A stretch of DNA of 64,000 bases from Niallia sp. NCCP-28. GTDB taxonomy: Bacteria > Bacillota > Bacilli > Bacillales > Cytobacillaceae. Positions within the stretch are counted from its first letter, which is position 1, and each line of letters opens with the position of its first letter. Both the position numbers and the translations under genes were made by a program. Shown piece after piece: positions 1 through 7,889 of the stretch. The notes under the pieces are model-generated. The model had not been told where the DNA came from. It worked only from the letters and a program-made list of their open reading frames with translations, and made no database searches. The stretch lies in assembly GCF_023168165.1 (NCBI RefSeq), contig NZ_BQYJ01000002.1:248001-312000 (forward strand), written 5' to 3'.

Positions 1-1
1 T

Positions 2-223
2 GGTTTTAATTTATATGAACCTTTTGCAGATTTTGCTGGAGCGGGTGCGACAATTCCAATCACAAGCTTTGGAAATGCTCTTGTGCACGGGGCTATGCAA
101 GAAGCTGAAACACATGGTTTAGTTGGTGTTTTAACGGGAATGTTTGAAGTGACAAGTTCAGGAATTTCAGCTGCTATTATATTCGGTTTTATAGGTGCAT
201 TGCTATTTAAGCCAAAGGGATAA
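2..223 (+). CDS. spoVAE: Stage V sporulation protein AE (C-terminal part, truncated by window start)
   Basis: The reading frame is open from base 2 to the TAA at 221-223 and gives the last 73 residues of a small hydrophobic protein. It contains the [12 protein letters not shown] and [16 protein letters not shown] stretches typical of SpoVAE (SpoVAEB). SpoVA proteins form the spore inner-membrane channel that moves Ca-dipicolinic acid during sporulation and germination. The fragment ends in a membrane segment followed by KPKG. A DUF421 gene follows 26 bases later on the same strand, an arrangement known after spoVAE in other Bacillaceae. The start and the upstream spoVA genes lie outside the window. 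Confidence 0.85.
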   Translation, partial: GFNLYEPFADFAGAGATIPITSFGNALVHGAMQEAETHGLVGVLTGMFEVTSSGISAAIIFGFIGALLFKPKG

Positions 224-249
224 TAAACTAATTTAGGAGAGCGCATCTT

Positions 250-951
250 ATGTCTGAAACCGTTCATACAATTATTCGAGCCCTGTTAGTTATCGTCAGC
301 CTGTTTTTTATTACCAAACTTCTTGGAAAAAAACAGTTGTCCAAATTATCCTTTTTTGAATATATTGTCGGAATTACAGTTGGAGATATTGCTGGCAGCA
401 TTTCAATGGATTCTGCATTAAATATGAAGGAAGGGGTCATTTCTATTATTGTATGGACAGCTATTCCGCTAATTATAGGCTTTTTTTCCTTAAGAAGCAA
501 AAGATTTCGTGACTTTGTTGAAGGTACACCTACGATTTTTATCAAGGACGGCAATTTGATAGAAGAGCATTTGAGGAAAGAGAAATATAGTTTAGACGAA
601 TTATTAGAGCAGCTTCGAACTAAAAATATTTTTCGGGTGGAAGATATTGAATTTGCAACACTTGAAGCTAATGGAGAATTAAGTGTGCTTCTCAAAAAAT
701 CGAAACAGCCACTTTTAGTGGAAGATATGATAGATGCTCCTCCTGTTGAAAAGGAGGTTTATTCTATTATAATGGATGGAAAACTAAATGATAAAGCTAT
801 GAATAAATGCAATTTAAGCAAAAAATGGGTAGAAAATGCATTAAAAAAAAGAGGTCTGCTATTAGAAGAAGTGTTTCTTGCACAAGTAGACCATAATGGA
901 ACCTTAACTTTTGATTTTTATGATGATGCAAAAACCGAGCCTAAGACATAG
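250..951 (+). CDS. DUF421 (YetF/YrbG-type) membrane protein next to spoVAE
   Basis: This 233-residue protein has three predicted membrane helices in the first ~80 residues, with LLGKKQLSKLSFFEYIVGIT between the first two. That pattern is typical of the YetF-like N-terminal membrane region. A soluble DUF421 C-terminal region follows (about residues 85-170). The start is ATG with an AGGAGAG ribosome site 9 bases upstream. The gap of 26 bases to spoVAE suggests one forespore transcript. DUF421 proteins linked to spoVA operons have been tied to spore inner-membrane properties and wet-heat resistance (the YetF/2Duf group); applying that here is inference. A second DUF421 gene lies at 5.0-5.7 kb. 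Confidence 0.8.
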   Translation: MSETVHTIIRALLVIVSLFFITKLLGKKQLSKLSFFEYIVGITVGDIAGSISMDSALNMKEGVISIIVWTAIPLIIGFFSLRSKRFRDFVEGTPTIFIKDGNLIEEHLRKEKYSLDELLEQLRTKNIFRVEDIEFATLEANGELSVLLKKSKQPLLVEDMIDAPPVEKEVYSIIMDGKLNDKAMNKCNLSKKWVENALKKRGLLLEEVFLAQVDHNGTLTFDFYDDAKTEPKT

Positions 952-989
952 ACAATCGTACATTCTATTTATTACTGGTAGCTTGCCTA

Positions 990-1017
990 TACATTATAGG
1001 AGATAAGCCATATGCTA
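990..1017 (+). promoter_or_regulatory. Possible sigma-K promoter of yjcZ-like gene
   Basis: ACA at 991-993 and CATATGCTA at 1009-1017 are 15 bases apart. This fits the sigma-K pattern AC near -35 and CATANNNTA near -10. A small coat-associated type gene starts 35 bases downstream. Match by eye only. Confidence 0.4.
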
Positions 1018-1051
1018 TTAAGGAAAACGGCATAAGTGAGGTGAAGATATA

Positions 1052-1171
1052 ATGTGTTACGGCGGATATGGTTATGGTGGTAACGGCGGTGGTTATGGTG
1101 TGTCCTCTTTTGCTTTAATCGTAGTTTTATTTATCCTTTTAGTTATTGTTGGTGCTAGCTTCTATAACTAA
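1052..1171 (+). CDS. yjcZ: YjcZ-family sporulation peptide
   Basis: This is a 39-residue peptide: a Cys-Tyr-Gly-rich head ([16 protein letters not shown]) followed by one hydrophobic helix ([18 protein letters not shown]) and a short Tyr-Asn tail. This is the layout of the YjcZ/YhcN-like tiny sporulation membrane proteins of Bacillus. A GAGGTG ribosome site lies 8 bases before the ATG. The gene sits directly upstream of spoVIF, as in B. subtilis. A possible sigma-K promoter precedes it and a terminator follows, so it is probably a single late mother-cell gene. The molecular function of the family is unknown. Confidence 0.8.
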   Translation: MCYGGYGYGGNGGGYGVSSFALIVVLFILLVIVGASFYN

Positions 1172-1190
1172 TAAAAGATTATACTCTAAT

Positions 1191-1219
1191 CCACGAGGAA
1201 AATTTTCTTCGTGGTTTTT
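1191..1219 (+). terminator. Rho-independent terminator after yjcZ
   Basis: CCACGAGGAAAA pairs with TTTTCTTCGTGG (one G-T pair) and is followed by TTTTT. It ends the yjcZ-like transcript. Confidence 0.75.
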
Positions 1220-1316
1220 GTTATTATTTAAAATCTTGGCTGCTAGCTAATTGTTGCAAAATAGTCGCAAATTAAACCGAAGTGTAGGTTCATGGTGGAT
1301 TTTTTGCTTTCTGCTC

Positions 1317-1343
1317 ACCTTTTTTCTTAATTCTCATACTATG
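1317..1343 (+). promoter_or_regulatory. Possible sigma-K promoter of spoVIF
   Basis: ACC at 1317-1319 and CATACTATG at 1335-1343 are 15 bases apart, similar to the spacing of the yjcZ candidate. spoVIF (yjcC) of B. subtilis is a sigma-K gene, which supports this reading. The last two bases of the -10 depart from consensus. Confidence 0.4.
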
Positions 1344-1375
1344 TAAAATAGCTTAAGAAGGAGGAATATACGAAT

Positions 1376-1630
1376 ATGAACAACAACTTCTTTAAAAATA
1401 TAGAGTCTAAAACTGGTGTGAATATGAAGGATATTTTTGAACTGGCAAATTCCCTGCAGAATGCTAATTTTAAAGATGAAAAAACAGTAAGAGGCGTAAT
1501 CCGCAAAGTTTCCCAAATTGCTGGAAAATCAGTGCCGAAAGAAACAGAAGATAAAATTGTTAAATCTATTGTCGCAGACGGCAAACAATTAGATTTTAAT
1601 ACATTGTCTAAAATGATTAACAAAAAATAA
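1376..1630 (+). CDS. spoVIF: Stage VI sporulation protein F (SpoVIF/YjcC)
   Basis: This 84-residue soluble protein begins MNNNFFKNIESKTGVNMKDI and contains LANSLQNANFKDEKTVR and FNTLSKM, the hallmarks of SpoVIF. In B. subtilis it acts in the mother cell late in sporulation, affecting GerE-dependent coat gene expression and coat assembly. The start is ATG with AGGAGG 9 bases upstream. Its length matches the family. The neighbours (yjcZ before, yjcD helicase after) keep the B. subtilis order. Confidence 0.9.
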   Translation: MNNNFFKNIESKTGVNMKDIFELANSLQNANFKDEKTVRGVIRKVSQIAGKSVPKETEDKIVKSIVADGKQLDFNTLSKMINKK

Positions 1631-1662
1631 TGAGACAACTCTTAATTCTATTTGGATAAAAC

Positions 1663-1812
1663 AATAAAGTGAAACTTCAATCCTTGGGGTTTTCCATCCT
1701 CCATAGATTGATAGTTGAATAAATCGGGCTTTTACGGACTAGTTTCTTCCCACCTGTTTTCTTTTATCATTTTCTTAGATGGGGATCAAAAGCTCGTTAA
1801 TGCGTAATAAAA
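1663..1812 (+). repeat. Dispersed intergenic element, full copy A
   Basis: It begins AATAAAGTGAAACTTCAATCC and ends near CTTAGATGGGGATCAAAAGC followed by GTTAATGCGTAAT. Both end boxes recur at 30204-30370 on the same strand. Related copies lie on the minus strand at 5788-5901, 12023-12097 and 62668-62718. The middle varies in length and sequence. Confidence 0.65.
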
Positions 1813-1843
1813 ATGGGTCGCTCAAAGAGAACCCATTTTTATT
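1806..1843. terminator. Bidirectional hairpin terminator
   Basis: AATAAAAATGGGT (1806-1818) is perfectly complementary to ACCCATTTTTATT (1831-1843) across a 12-base loop, with T-rich flanks on both strands. It overlaps the end of repeat copy A. It could end the spoVIF transcript. Confidence 0.6.
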
Positions 1844-2104
1844 GTTTGATCTTAAAGCCCTGTTAAACTTGCCTTGTGATTGGAGTGAGAGGCGTTCGCG
1901 GAGGCTGTTGAAATATATGATGGAAGGGACATTAAAGGAAATTTCACTATTGTTTGAATATGCATCTATTTGCCCTCTTTGGAAAGCGAATGGTAACACT
2001 CAAAAAAACGATTCATTTATTGATTAAGGGCCAATTTCAAAATAGTCCCATCCAGTAATTTAACTTTTTCAGTAGCTTACACGTGCATTTGCGGATTTTC
2101 TTTT

Positions 2105-2152
2105 GACTCGCTTCTCTAAGCAGGAGTCTCACCTAGGCACTCCAAGCAATAA
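2105..2152 (-). repeat. Decayed copy of the Bacillaceae TTGATTGGAG repeat
   Basis: On the minus strand it reads TTGGAGTGCCTAGGTGAGAC then TCCTGC, close to the start of the widespread Bacillaceae repeat (TTGATTGGAGCG... GAGACTCCTGCGGG). A second piece, TGATTGGAGTGAGAGGCG, is on the plus strand near 1878. Confidence 0.4.
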
Positions 2153-2217
2153 AATGTGTCTCTAAATCAACAATAAGCTTTAACATAGCCTATCATAAGG
2201 AAACAGAATGATGAATC

Positions 2218-4488
2218 TTATAAGAAATTTAAGAAGCGAGATATTTTCGCTTTTTTTCCTTTGTTTTGCATAGGAACAGAAACGAATAGCTCTTTTTGTG
2301 CTCTTGTCATGGCAACATACAGAAGACGCCGTTCCTCTTCAAGGGGAAAAGTATCGTTATTTCTTTGTGCCTCTAATGCATAATCATGAGGGATAGAACC
2401 ATCCACTGCCCCTAGAATATAAACTGTTTTATACTCTAAGCCTTTTGCCCGGTGTATGGTACTTAATGTAATCGTATTATCTGTATGCATATATTGTTTT
2501 TTCATTTCTGCGTTCATTGCAGTCATATGATCTGTATGTCCGATAAAATCGATAATAGAAGCGAATCTTTTTGCCACCACTTTTAAATCACGAATATCAT
2601 CAGAACCTTTATCCCACTGATTTCCTTCATTTCCCCGTTTTTTTATAAACTCTTGAAAGCCCAGTTCCTTTTCAATAACAGAGATGGCATCCACTGCTTG
2701 CTTTTGTTTTAAAGAAGCAAGAACAGCAGGGATTTTTTTTAGTTTTGCTTCTTGGAAGGCAAAACCTGTTTTCACTTTTGCCACTGCTTCTAATAGAGTG
2801 CAGTCCTCTAATATGCTAGCAGCCTTTATATCTTGGAGAATTGACTTTTTTAGAAAAAGAGATGGAAAGACGTCTTTGATTGCTTCTCCATGATCAGGAT
2901 GAATAATTAGTTTTAAATATCCAAGCATGCTTTTAACAATAAAACGACTATAAAAGGATCCACTGTCAGCTTCTAATTTAAAAGGCAGACTGGAAGATGT
3001 CAGACGTTCAAAAATAGCTCGGCTGCTTGTATTCGTTCGATAAAGAATGGCGAAATCCTTTGGTTTATATCCTTGACTGATTTTCTCCAGCATATCTGTG
3101 ACAATCATTGTTGCCTCTTCCTCTTCATCATAAGGGTAGAAAAGAAAAGGGGCCTCGCCTGTAAAGGCCGCAATCATTTTTTTTGTGCGTCTTTTTTTAT
3201 TTTTGCTGACGACTGCATTAGCAGTGGCGACAATTTCATGTGCTGAGCGATAATTATGATCCAGAATAATGATTTTGGCATTTTCAAAATCTTTTTCAAA
3301 ATCTAGAAGGTATTTAGGATCGCTGCCGCGAAATGCATAAATAGACTGATCATCATCCCCAACTGCATAAATGCTTTCTGCCTTAGCAGCAATCAACTTT
3401 ACCCATTCATATTGAACTTTATTAATATCCTGAAATTCATCTAATAAAATATGGCGGAAGCGATTTTGGTAGATTTCCAATATAGAAGGATTTTCTAGAA
3501 AATAATAATATCCGCCAAGAAGCATATCATCAAAGTCATAAAGATTGCGTTCGTGTTTTTTTTCTTCGTACCATTTATACAGAAGGAGTATAGCTTCTTC
3601 CCAATCGCTGGATGCAGTAATATTGTTTGGAAAAAGCATCGAGTTTTTCCAGGCTCCAATTTGCTGTATAGCCCCATCATAAGGGAATTCCTTTGTATCC
3701 AATTTTAATTGGTGGGCTCCTTCTTTTAACAAAGCTTCTTTTTGCCAATCTTTGCTGATTAAATTTTGCCGCGGCCATTTATCTGGCTGATGAAACAGTA
3801 AAATTTGATAGAGAATGCGGTGAAAAGTGCCTGTTACTATTTTATTGACGACTGAACGGGACATATTTGGATATTTCAGCAAACGCTCCTTTAATTCTGC
3901 CGCAGCTTTATTAGTAAAGGTAACAAGCATAACCGATGAAGGTTCAGCATGTTTTTCATGTATTAAATAAGCAGCTCTTGCTGTTAATACACGAGTTTTA
4001 CCGCTTCCTGCCCCTGCAATAACTAATGCATGGCCAGCATCTAAAGAAACAGCGTCTGCTTGGGATGAATCTAAAGCTATTCCTGACTTAAAAAGCTTGT
4101 GAAGGTAATTTTCTTTGAAAGAAGGTTTTGCTGCAGTTGGCTGAAAATTAGCCTGTACGGTTAATTGTTTTGTTTTTTTATATTCTGTTCTAGCTGATTC
4201 ATTTATGATGGCGCGTGATTTAGGAATTCTAAATCCATTTCTTTCTTCATATTCTATGGCAGCAGCTGTTTCGCTGCTTAAGGTTGCAGCATCTTCCTTG
4301 CAATCTACCTTCTTGGAATAATGATAGAAATGGGGAATGTCTTTTATTCCTAAGTAAAGCCTTACTGCTTCCCCGCAGGCTGGGCATGCAAGCAGCCCTT
4401 TTTTTCCATCTTCATATATTTTCTGTAGATTTTCTCTATTAATGGAATGTAAATGAATAAGTGTATTTACGTAAAAAGCAGATAACAT
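2218..4488 (-). CDS. yjcD: YjcD-type UvrD/PcrA-family helicase with CoiA-like zinc N-terminus
   Basis: This is a superfamily 1A DNA helicase of 756 residues. Walker A is GAGSGKT (159-165), Walker B is DEFQD (350-354), followed by GDDDQSIYAFRG, and the C-terminus has RAKGLEYKTV and RRLLYVAMTRA. The first ~65 residues carry CPAC (Cys35, Cys38), IPHFYHY and a late Cys. This resembles the N-terminal zinc-binding segment of the competence protein CoiA and is not found in PcrA or UvrD. I place the start at ATG 4488, which has a GAGGT site 7 bases upstream; an in-frame ATG at 4551 has none. YjcD of B. subtilis has the same chromosomal place. Its DNA substrate is unknown. Confidence 0.9.
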   Translation of the reverse strand: MLSAFYVNTLIHLHSINRENLQKIYEDGKKGLLACPACGEAVRLYLGIKDIPHFYHYSKKVDCKEDAATLSSETAAAIEYEERNGFRIPKSRAIINESARTEYKKTKQLTVQANFQPTAAKPSFKENYLHKLFKSGIALDSSQADAVSLDAGHALVIAGAGSGKTRVLTARAAYLIHEKHAEPSSVMLVTFTNKAAAELKERLLKYPNMSRSVVNKIVTGTFHRILYQILLFHQPDKWPRQNLISKDWQKEALLKEGAHQLKLDTKEFPYDGAIQQIGAWKNSMLFPNNITASSDWEEAILLLYKWYEEKKHERNLYDFDDMLLGGYYYFLENPSILEIYQNRFRHILLDEFQDINKVQYEWVKLIAAKAESIYAVGDDDQSIYAFRGSDPKYLLDFEKDFENAKIIILDHNYRSAHEIVATANAVVSKNKKRRTKKMIAAFTGEAPFLFYPYDEEEEATMIVTDMLEKISQGYKPKDFAILYRTNTSSRAIFERLTSSSLPFKLEADSGSFYSRFIVKSMLGYLKLIIHPDHGEAIKDVFPSLFLKKSILQDIKAASILEDCTLLEAVAKVKTGFAFQEAKLKKIPAVLASLKQKQAVDAISVIEKELGFQEFIKKRGNEGNQWDKGSDDIRDLKVVAKRFASIIDFIGHTDHMTAMNAEMKKQYMHTDNTITLSTIHRAKGLEYKTVYILGAVDGSIPHDYALEAQRNNDTFPLEEERRLLYVAMTRAQKELFVSVPMQNKGKKAKISRFLNFL

Positions 4489-4704
4489 ATCTAACCTCAA
4501 ATCTATTGTTTTATAACGTTTATAGGCTATCGAAAAAAGCAAGGAATACATTCTATCATATCAAAATCATAGGAGAGAAGAAAGAGTGCCCAAGGTTTAA
4601 ACCTATTCCTATAGTGGAAAATATTAATAAATAGTTAACAGTATCCATAAAGACAAGATTATATGTAAAAGATAGTTGAAACTATATGTCAAGGGGGAAA
4701 AAGG

Positions 4705-4977
4705 ATGGGCTATATTCTTCCAGTAAATAATTATCAATATGAGCAATATACATTACGTGACATCGGCAGAAAAACGAATCCCTATAAACAGCAGGAGGTT
4801 TTTCGGCTATTTCCTATACCTGATTCTTTGGAGAAGAGAACAAGCATGCAAACAGGCGAGGAATATTTGCAAAAAGAGGAATCAAAAGAAAAGCGAGAGA
4901 CAGCCAAAAATAAAGAAGTGCAGGAATTAATAGCGAAAGCAACAGGAAAAGGGACGCATATCGATCTGTTTGTTTAA
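4705..4977 (+). CDS. Conserved small hypothetical protein divergent from yjcD
   Basis: This is a 90-residue soluble, charged protein beginning MGYILPVNNYQYEQYTLRDI. A lysine/glutamate-rich, probably helical stretch occupies residues ~50-75, and the end is GKGTHIDLFV. It has a strong AAGGGGG ribosome site 9 bases before the ATG and its own upstream region, divergent from yjcD. I believe similar small proteins occur beside yjcD in other Bacillaceae but know no function. No signal peptide or membrane segment is visible. Confidence 0.7.
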   Translation: MGYILPVNNYQYEQYTLRDIGRKTNPYKQQEVFRLFPIPDSLEKRTSMQTGEEYLQKEESKEKRETAKNKEVQELIAKATGKGTHIDLFV

Positions 4978-5020
4978 AAAAAGGAACTCACTTTTTAGAA
5001 AATGAGATCCAATAGGTATA

Positions 5021-5707
5021 TTACGTGTTTTCTTCATATTTTTGTATATACAAAGGCATATTTTCTTGCCATTCCGCATAAAGGACCTCTTTATGTGAAG
5101 CTATACCTAAACGCTTGAGCTCTTGACTTAATTTATCCTTATCATATTGGGCAAAAGGCAAGTTCTCCTGTATAATTTCTCCATCCATTATCACGCTGAT
5201 CGGCAAGGCTGTATGCTGCAAGGGAAGGTTTAAATCTTGTTTTGTAGGAGTTGAAAACATTTGCTTCTTCATTGCACTGATCGTACCGTCTGTTTCTAAA
5301 ATAGCATAATAACACTCACTGAACGAAAATATATCTTTAGCACGCAAAAGATGCTGCAATTGATTTAAGTCTAAGCGATTTTTTTTAACTTCATTATAGT
5401 CGATTTTACCTTTGTTTATAATAATGGCTGGCTTTCCTTCTAAAAGCGATCGGGATGAACGGAATTTTTGCGTTAAAAGTTCTGTTAGATAAATAAGAAA
5501 TCCCCATACGCCAACAGCAGATAAAATTTCAGGAATGCCAATTTTATCATCATATAACGCATTTCCCACCAGTTCACCAAGAACCAATACCGATACGAAA
5601 TCAAAAGTAGTTATTTGAGTAATCTCTGTTTTTCCTAATACTTTTGTCAAAAACAGCAAAGCGATAAAACCAATCAATAGTTCCGTAAAAATATGAAAAA
5701 AGTTCAG
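5021..5707 (-). CDS. DUF421 (YetF/YdfS-type) membrane protein, probable CTG start
   Basis: This protein has an N-terminal membrane region (about three helices, LIGFIALLFLTKVLGK then the segments around VLVLGELVGNALYDD and GVWGFLIYLTELL). The soluble DUF421 domain follows, with LLEGKPAIIINKGKID and the LLRAKDIFS stretch. The frame has no ATG near its start. TTG 5677 lacks a ribosome site. CTG 5705-5707 lies 6 bases after GAAGGGGGG and adds ten plausible residues (MNFFHIFTEL), giving 228 aa, so I use it; ATT at 5711-5713 is a less likely option. This gene occupies the yjcE position in the yjc order and differs clearly in sequence from the DUF421 gene at 250-951. Confidence 0.75.
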   Translation of the reverse strand: MNFFHIFTELLIGFIALLFLTKVLGKTEITQITTFDFVSVLVLGELVGNALYDDKIGIPEILSAVGVWGFLIYLTELLTQKFRSSRSLLEGKPAIIINKGKIDYNEVKKNRLDLNQLQHLLRAKDIFSFSECYYAILETDGTISAMKKQMFSTPTKQDLNLPLQHTALPISVIMDGEIIQENLPFAQYDKDKLSQELKRLGIASHKEVLYAEWQENMPLYIQKYEENT

Positions 5708-5787
5708 GTCAATCCCCCCTTCTCTACCATTTTAGGCAAATGGCGAAAATTTAAACGAAAAAAGATGGGGTTACATATGGAAAAAAT

Positions 5788-5901
5788 TTATCACGCATCC
5801 AGGCTTTTGATCTCCGCCTAAGAGATGATAAATGAAAGCGAGAAATTTAGATAGAAAGAAACTTGCCCGTAAAATTTTGATTGCTAGTTTAACTTTATTA
5901 G
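5788..5901 (-). repeat. Dispersed intergenic element, copy C
   Basis: On the minus strand it reads TAATAAAGTTAAACTAGCAA, then TTTTACGGGCAAGTTTCTTT, and ends GGAGATCAAAAGCC, GGATGCGTGATAA. The order of boxes matches copies A and B; the 3' box is more diverged. The remainder of the 5708-6042 gap shows only the terminator below. Confidence 0.6.
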
Positions 5902-5979
5902 GGAGAAAATAGCGGAAGGACTGATTTATCTATCCAATTGCTAAAAAGAAGGGAAGGATGAGTAAAAGGAAAGTGCAGG

Positions 5980-6027
5980 GAAGATAAAGAAGCTGTCCAT
6001 AGCAAACAATTTATGTATTGGACAGCT
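5980..6027 (-). terminator. Terminator of the yjcG-yjcF unit
   Basis: AGCTGTCCA (5991-5999) pairs with TGGACAGCT (6019-6027). On the minus strand the stem is followed by TCTTTATCTT. It lies 16 bases past the yjcF stop. Confidence 0.6.
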
Positions 6028-6042
6028 CCTCTTTTTCGGTTA

Positions 6043-6471
6043 TTAATAATTGAATATTTTTGTCATTGTTTTGTGGGGAATGCCGGCATCTAAAAATTCT
6101 TCTGAGACGGCTTTATATCCAAGCTTTTCATAAAAGGGAATGGCTTGGGTTTGCGCATTCAATTTCAGCGCAGGCACGCGACAAGAAAGAGCATAGGCTT
6201 CAATGGCATCCATTAGTTTTTTTCCAGCGCCGCCTTTGCGGTTTTCTTTAAGGATACAAATTCTCTCCACTTTGCCATAATGGTCGATTAAGCGATAGCG
6301 GCCTGCGCCAACTGGCTTTTTATTATCATATAAAACAAAATGGGTGCTCTCCTTTTCAAAATGGTCCATTTCTTCTTCCAAAGGGACGTGCTGTTCATCA
6401 ACAAAAACAGTCCGGCGAATGGAAAAGGCATCTTCCAATTCTTTTTCAGTTTTTACGATATTAACTTCCAT
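6043..6471 (-). CDS. yjcF: GNAT family N-acetyltransferase YjcF
   Basis: This 142-residue GNAT protein has the acetyl-CoA loop region RICILKENRKGGAGKKLMDA (the R/Q-x-x-G-x-G/A motif) and the C-terminal PFYEKLGYKAVSEEFLDAGIPHKTM typical of the YjcF/ElaA subgroup. The acceptor substrate is unknown. It starts with ATG 7 bases after the yjcG stop, so the two genes are probably translationally coupled. Position and length match B. subtilis yjcF. Confidence 0.88.
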   Translation of the reverse strand: MEVNIVKTEKELEDAFSIRRTVFVDEQHVPLEEEMDHFEKESTHFVLYDNKKPVGAGRYRLIDHYGKVERICILKENRKGGAGKKLMDAIEAYALSCRVPALKLNAQTQAIPFYEKLGYKAVSEEFLDAGIPHKTMTKIFNY

Positions 6472-6478
6472 GTATATT

Positions 6479-6994
6479 TCACTTATCCTTTCCTAAACGA
6501 AATGTTTCAAAAACAGTCCAAGAACCGTTCTCTAATTCGTACAATAAATGAAATCGGTCTGCTGTTTCTTCATAGTTAAACTTTCGCATACGCAAACTGC
6601 TGTACATATCCAAATGCTGGTCATGGGATAACTCTTGACCCAGTGTGATATGAGGGACAAAAGCATGAGTTGGCTTTTCTAAATGAAGTGTACTAAAAAG
6701 CTCTGTATGCAAATCTGCTAAATCAGCATTAGGCTCAATTTTTAAATAAACAACATTATTTACAGGCTGAAAGGTGCTTATTTTTTTTATTTTCAAGTCA
6801 ATACACTGAAAATGGCTGGCTACTTGCTCTAACTTTTTAGTGATTTCTTTGATTTCCTTATTATTGGCTTCAAAATCACTTACAAGTGTAATATGTGGGG
6901 GAATTAATGCATACTTAGGATCAAACCGTTTTCGTAAAGAATTAGCTAAATCTTGCAACTCTTTTCCTGGAAAAATAGCAATACCGTATTTCAT
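6479..6994 (-). CDS. yjcG: YjcG, 2H phosphoesterase / 2'-5' RNA ligase-like
   Basis: This 171-residue protein has the two catalytic H-x-T motifs of the 2H phosphoesterase superfamily, PPHITL near residue 35 and PHITLG near residue 118. YjcG of B. subtilis has the same length, and its structure is that of a 2'-5' RNA ligase-like fold. The in vivo substrate is not known. The start is ATG 6994, preceded by GGAGGT. An in-frame ATG at 7009 actually contains the ribosome site and is rejected. yjcF follows at 7 bases. Confidence 0.9.
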   Translation of the reverse strand: MKYGIAIFPGKELQDLANSLRKRFDPKYALIPPHITLVSDFEANNKEIKEITKKLEQVASHFQCIDLKIKKISTFQPVNNVVYLKIEPNADLADLHTELFSTLHLEKPTHAFVPHITLGQELSHDQHLDMYSSLRMRKFNYEETADRFHLLYELENGSWTVFETFRLGKDK

Positions 6995-7163
6995 ATTTAT
7001 AACCTCCATTTTTTTGATGAAGCGTAAAGGATTAGATAAACAAAAGACAATTTATAGCATTACAACCTGTCAGCTACTATGTAAGATATTATAACAAAAT
7101 AATGAAAATTTAGTTTAATATTTATACCATTTTTATCGTGAAAACATAAAATAGCAAGTGCAT

Positions 7164-7889
7164 TTATGTGTACATTGCTTCAAGCATTGTTTTTACATAA
7201 GGCTGCCAATATTTCCACGTATGATCTCCATTAAATTCTTCATAAAAATAATCGGCATTTGTACGAGTCAAATAATCAGCCAGCTCTTGATTTGGCGTTA
7301 AAAAATCTTCAATTGTTTGTGCTGTTGTTTTTACCGCTGTTTCTTCTTTTCCTATAGTATGGAATATTTCAAGAAGATGAAAGTGTTTAAAGCCGCGGAC
7401 CATTGCCAAAACATCATTATTTACTAATGGTGATTGAAGCATTACTTTTCCAAATGTATGGGGGTATTGCAGAGCTGTCATAAGCGATACGGTCGCACCT
7501 AATGAGTCGCCGATTAAACCTCTGCTAAGCCCCATAGATAGTGTTGGGAAATTTTCATCTATATATGGAACAAGCTCATGTGCTAAAAAGCGGATATATG
7601 CTTTATTTTGGCTGCCTTTTGGATGATATTTTTCCCATCTATCATGCACACTTTTATATGGAATACCAACAATAATAGTATTTTCCATTTTATTTGCTGT
7701 ATGCAGTTCATCTGAAGCTCTTCCAATTCGACCAAATTGAAAATAGTCTTTCCCATCTTGGGCAATCAGAACATTGTATTTGTATAGTGGAGAGTAGGCG
7801 GGAGGAAGGTATACAAGCAATGTCACTTCTTCCTGTAATTCCTTGCTTTTAAAAATCAATTCTTGAATAGTGCTTTTTGAAGTTTTCAT
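7164..7889 (-). CDS. yjcH: YjcH, esterase-like alpha/beta hydrolase
   Basis: This 241-residue protein is of the esterase D/enterochelin esterase-like group. It has the oxyanion-side strand VLIAQDGKDYF, the nucleophile elbow GDSLG (serine near residue 128), a late aspartate region and GDHTWKYW with the catalytic histidine. No signal peptide is seen, so it is cytoplasmic. AAGGAGG lies 8 bases before the ATG. It matches YjcH of B. subtilis by position and length. The natural ester is unknown. Confidence 0.87.
   Translation of the reverse strand: MKTSKSTIQELIFKSKELQEEVTLLVYLPPAYSPLYKYNVLIAQDGKDYFQFGRIGRASDELHTANKMENTIIVGIPYKSVHDRWEKYHPKGSQNKAYIRFLAHELVPYIDENFPTLSMGLSRGLIGDSLGATVSLMTALQYPHTFGKVMLQSPLVNNDVLAMVRGFKHFHLLEIFHTIGKEETAVKTTAQTIEDFLTPNQELADYLTRTNADYFYEEFNGDHTWKYWQPYVKTMLEAMYT

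Larger units (their letters stand above)
1631..2217. other. Gene-free stretch with repeat elements and a terminator
   Basis: No convincing gene is present. The 82-codon frame at 1779-2027 runs through a repeat and a hairpin and resembles nothing known to me. The stretch holds the dispersed repeat at 1663-1812, a terminator at 1806-1843, and decayed pieces of the common Bacillaceae TTGATTGGAG repeat near 1878-1905 and 2105-2152. Confidence 0.6.

Noticed and set aside
1779-2027. 82-codon open frame
   Set aside because: It runs through repeat copy A, a terminator hairpin and worn repeat sequence, has no ribosome site and no recognisable protein features.
4979-5010. Terminator between the small hypothetical gene and DUF421
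   Set aside because: CTCA...TGAG with an A/T-rich centre is weak and has no clear T-run on either strand.
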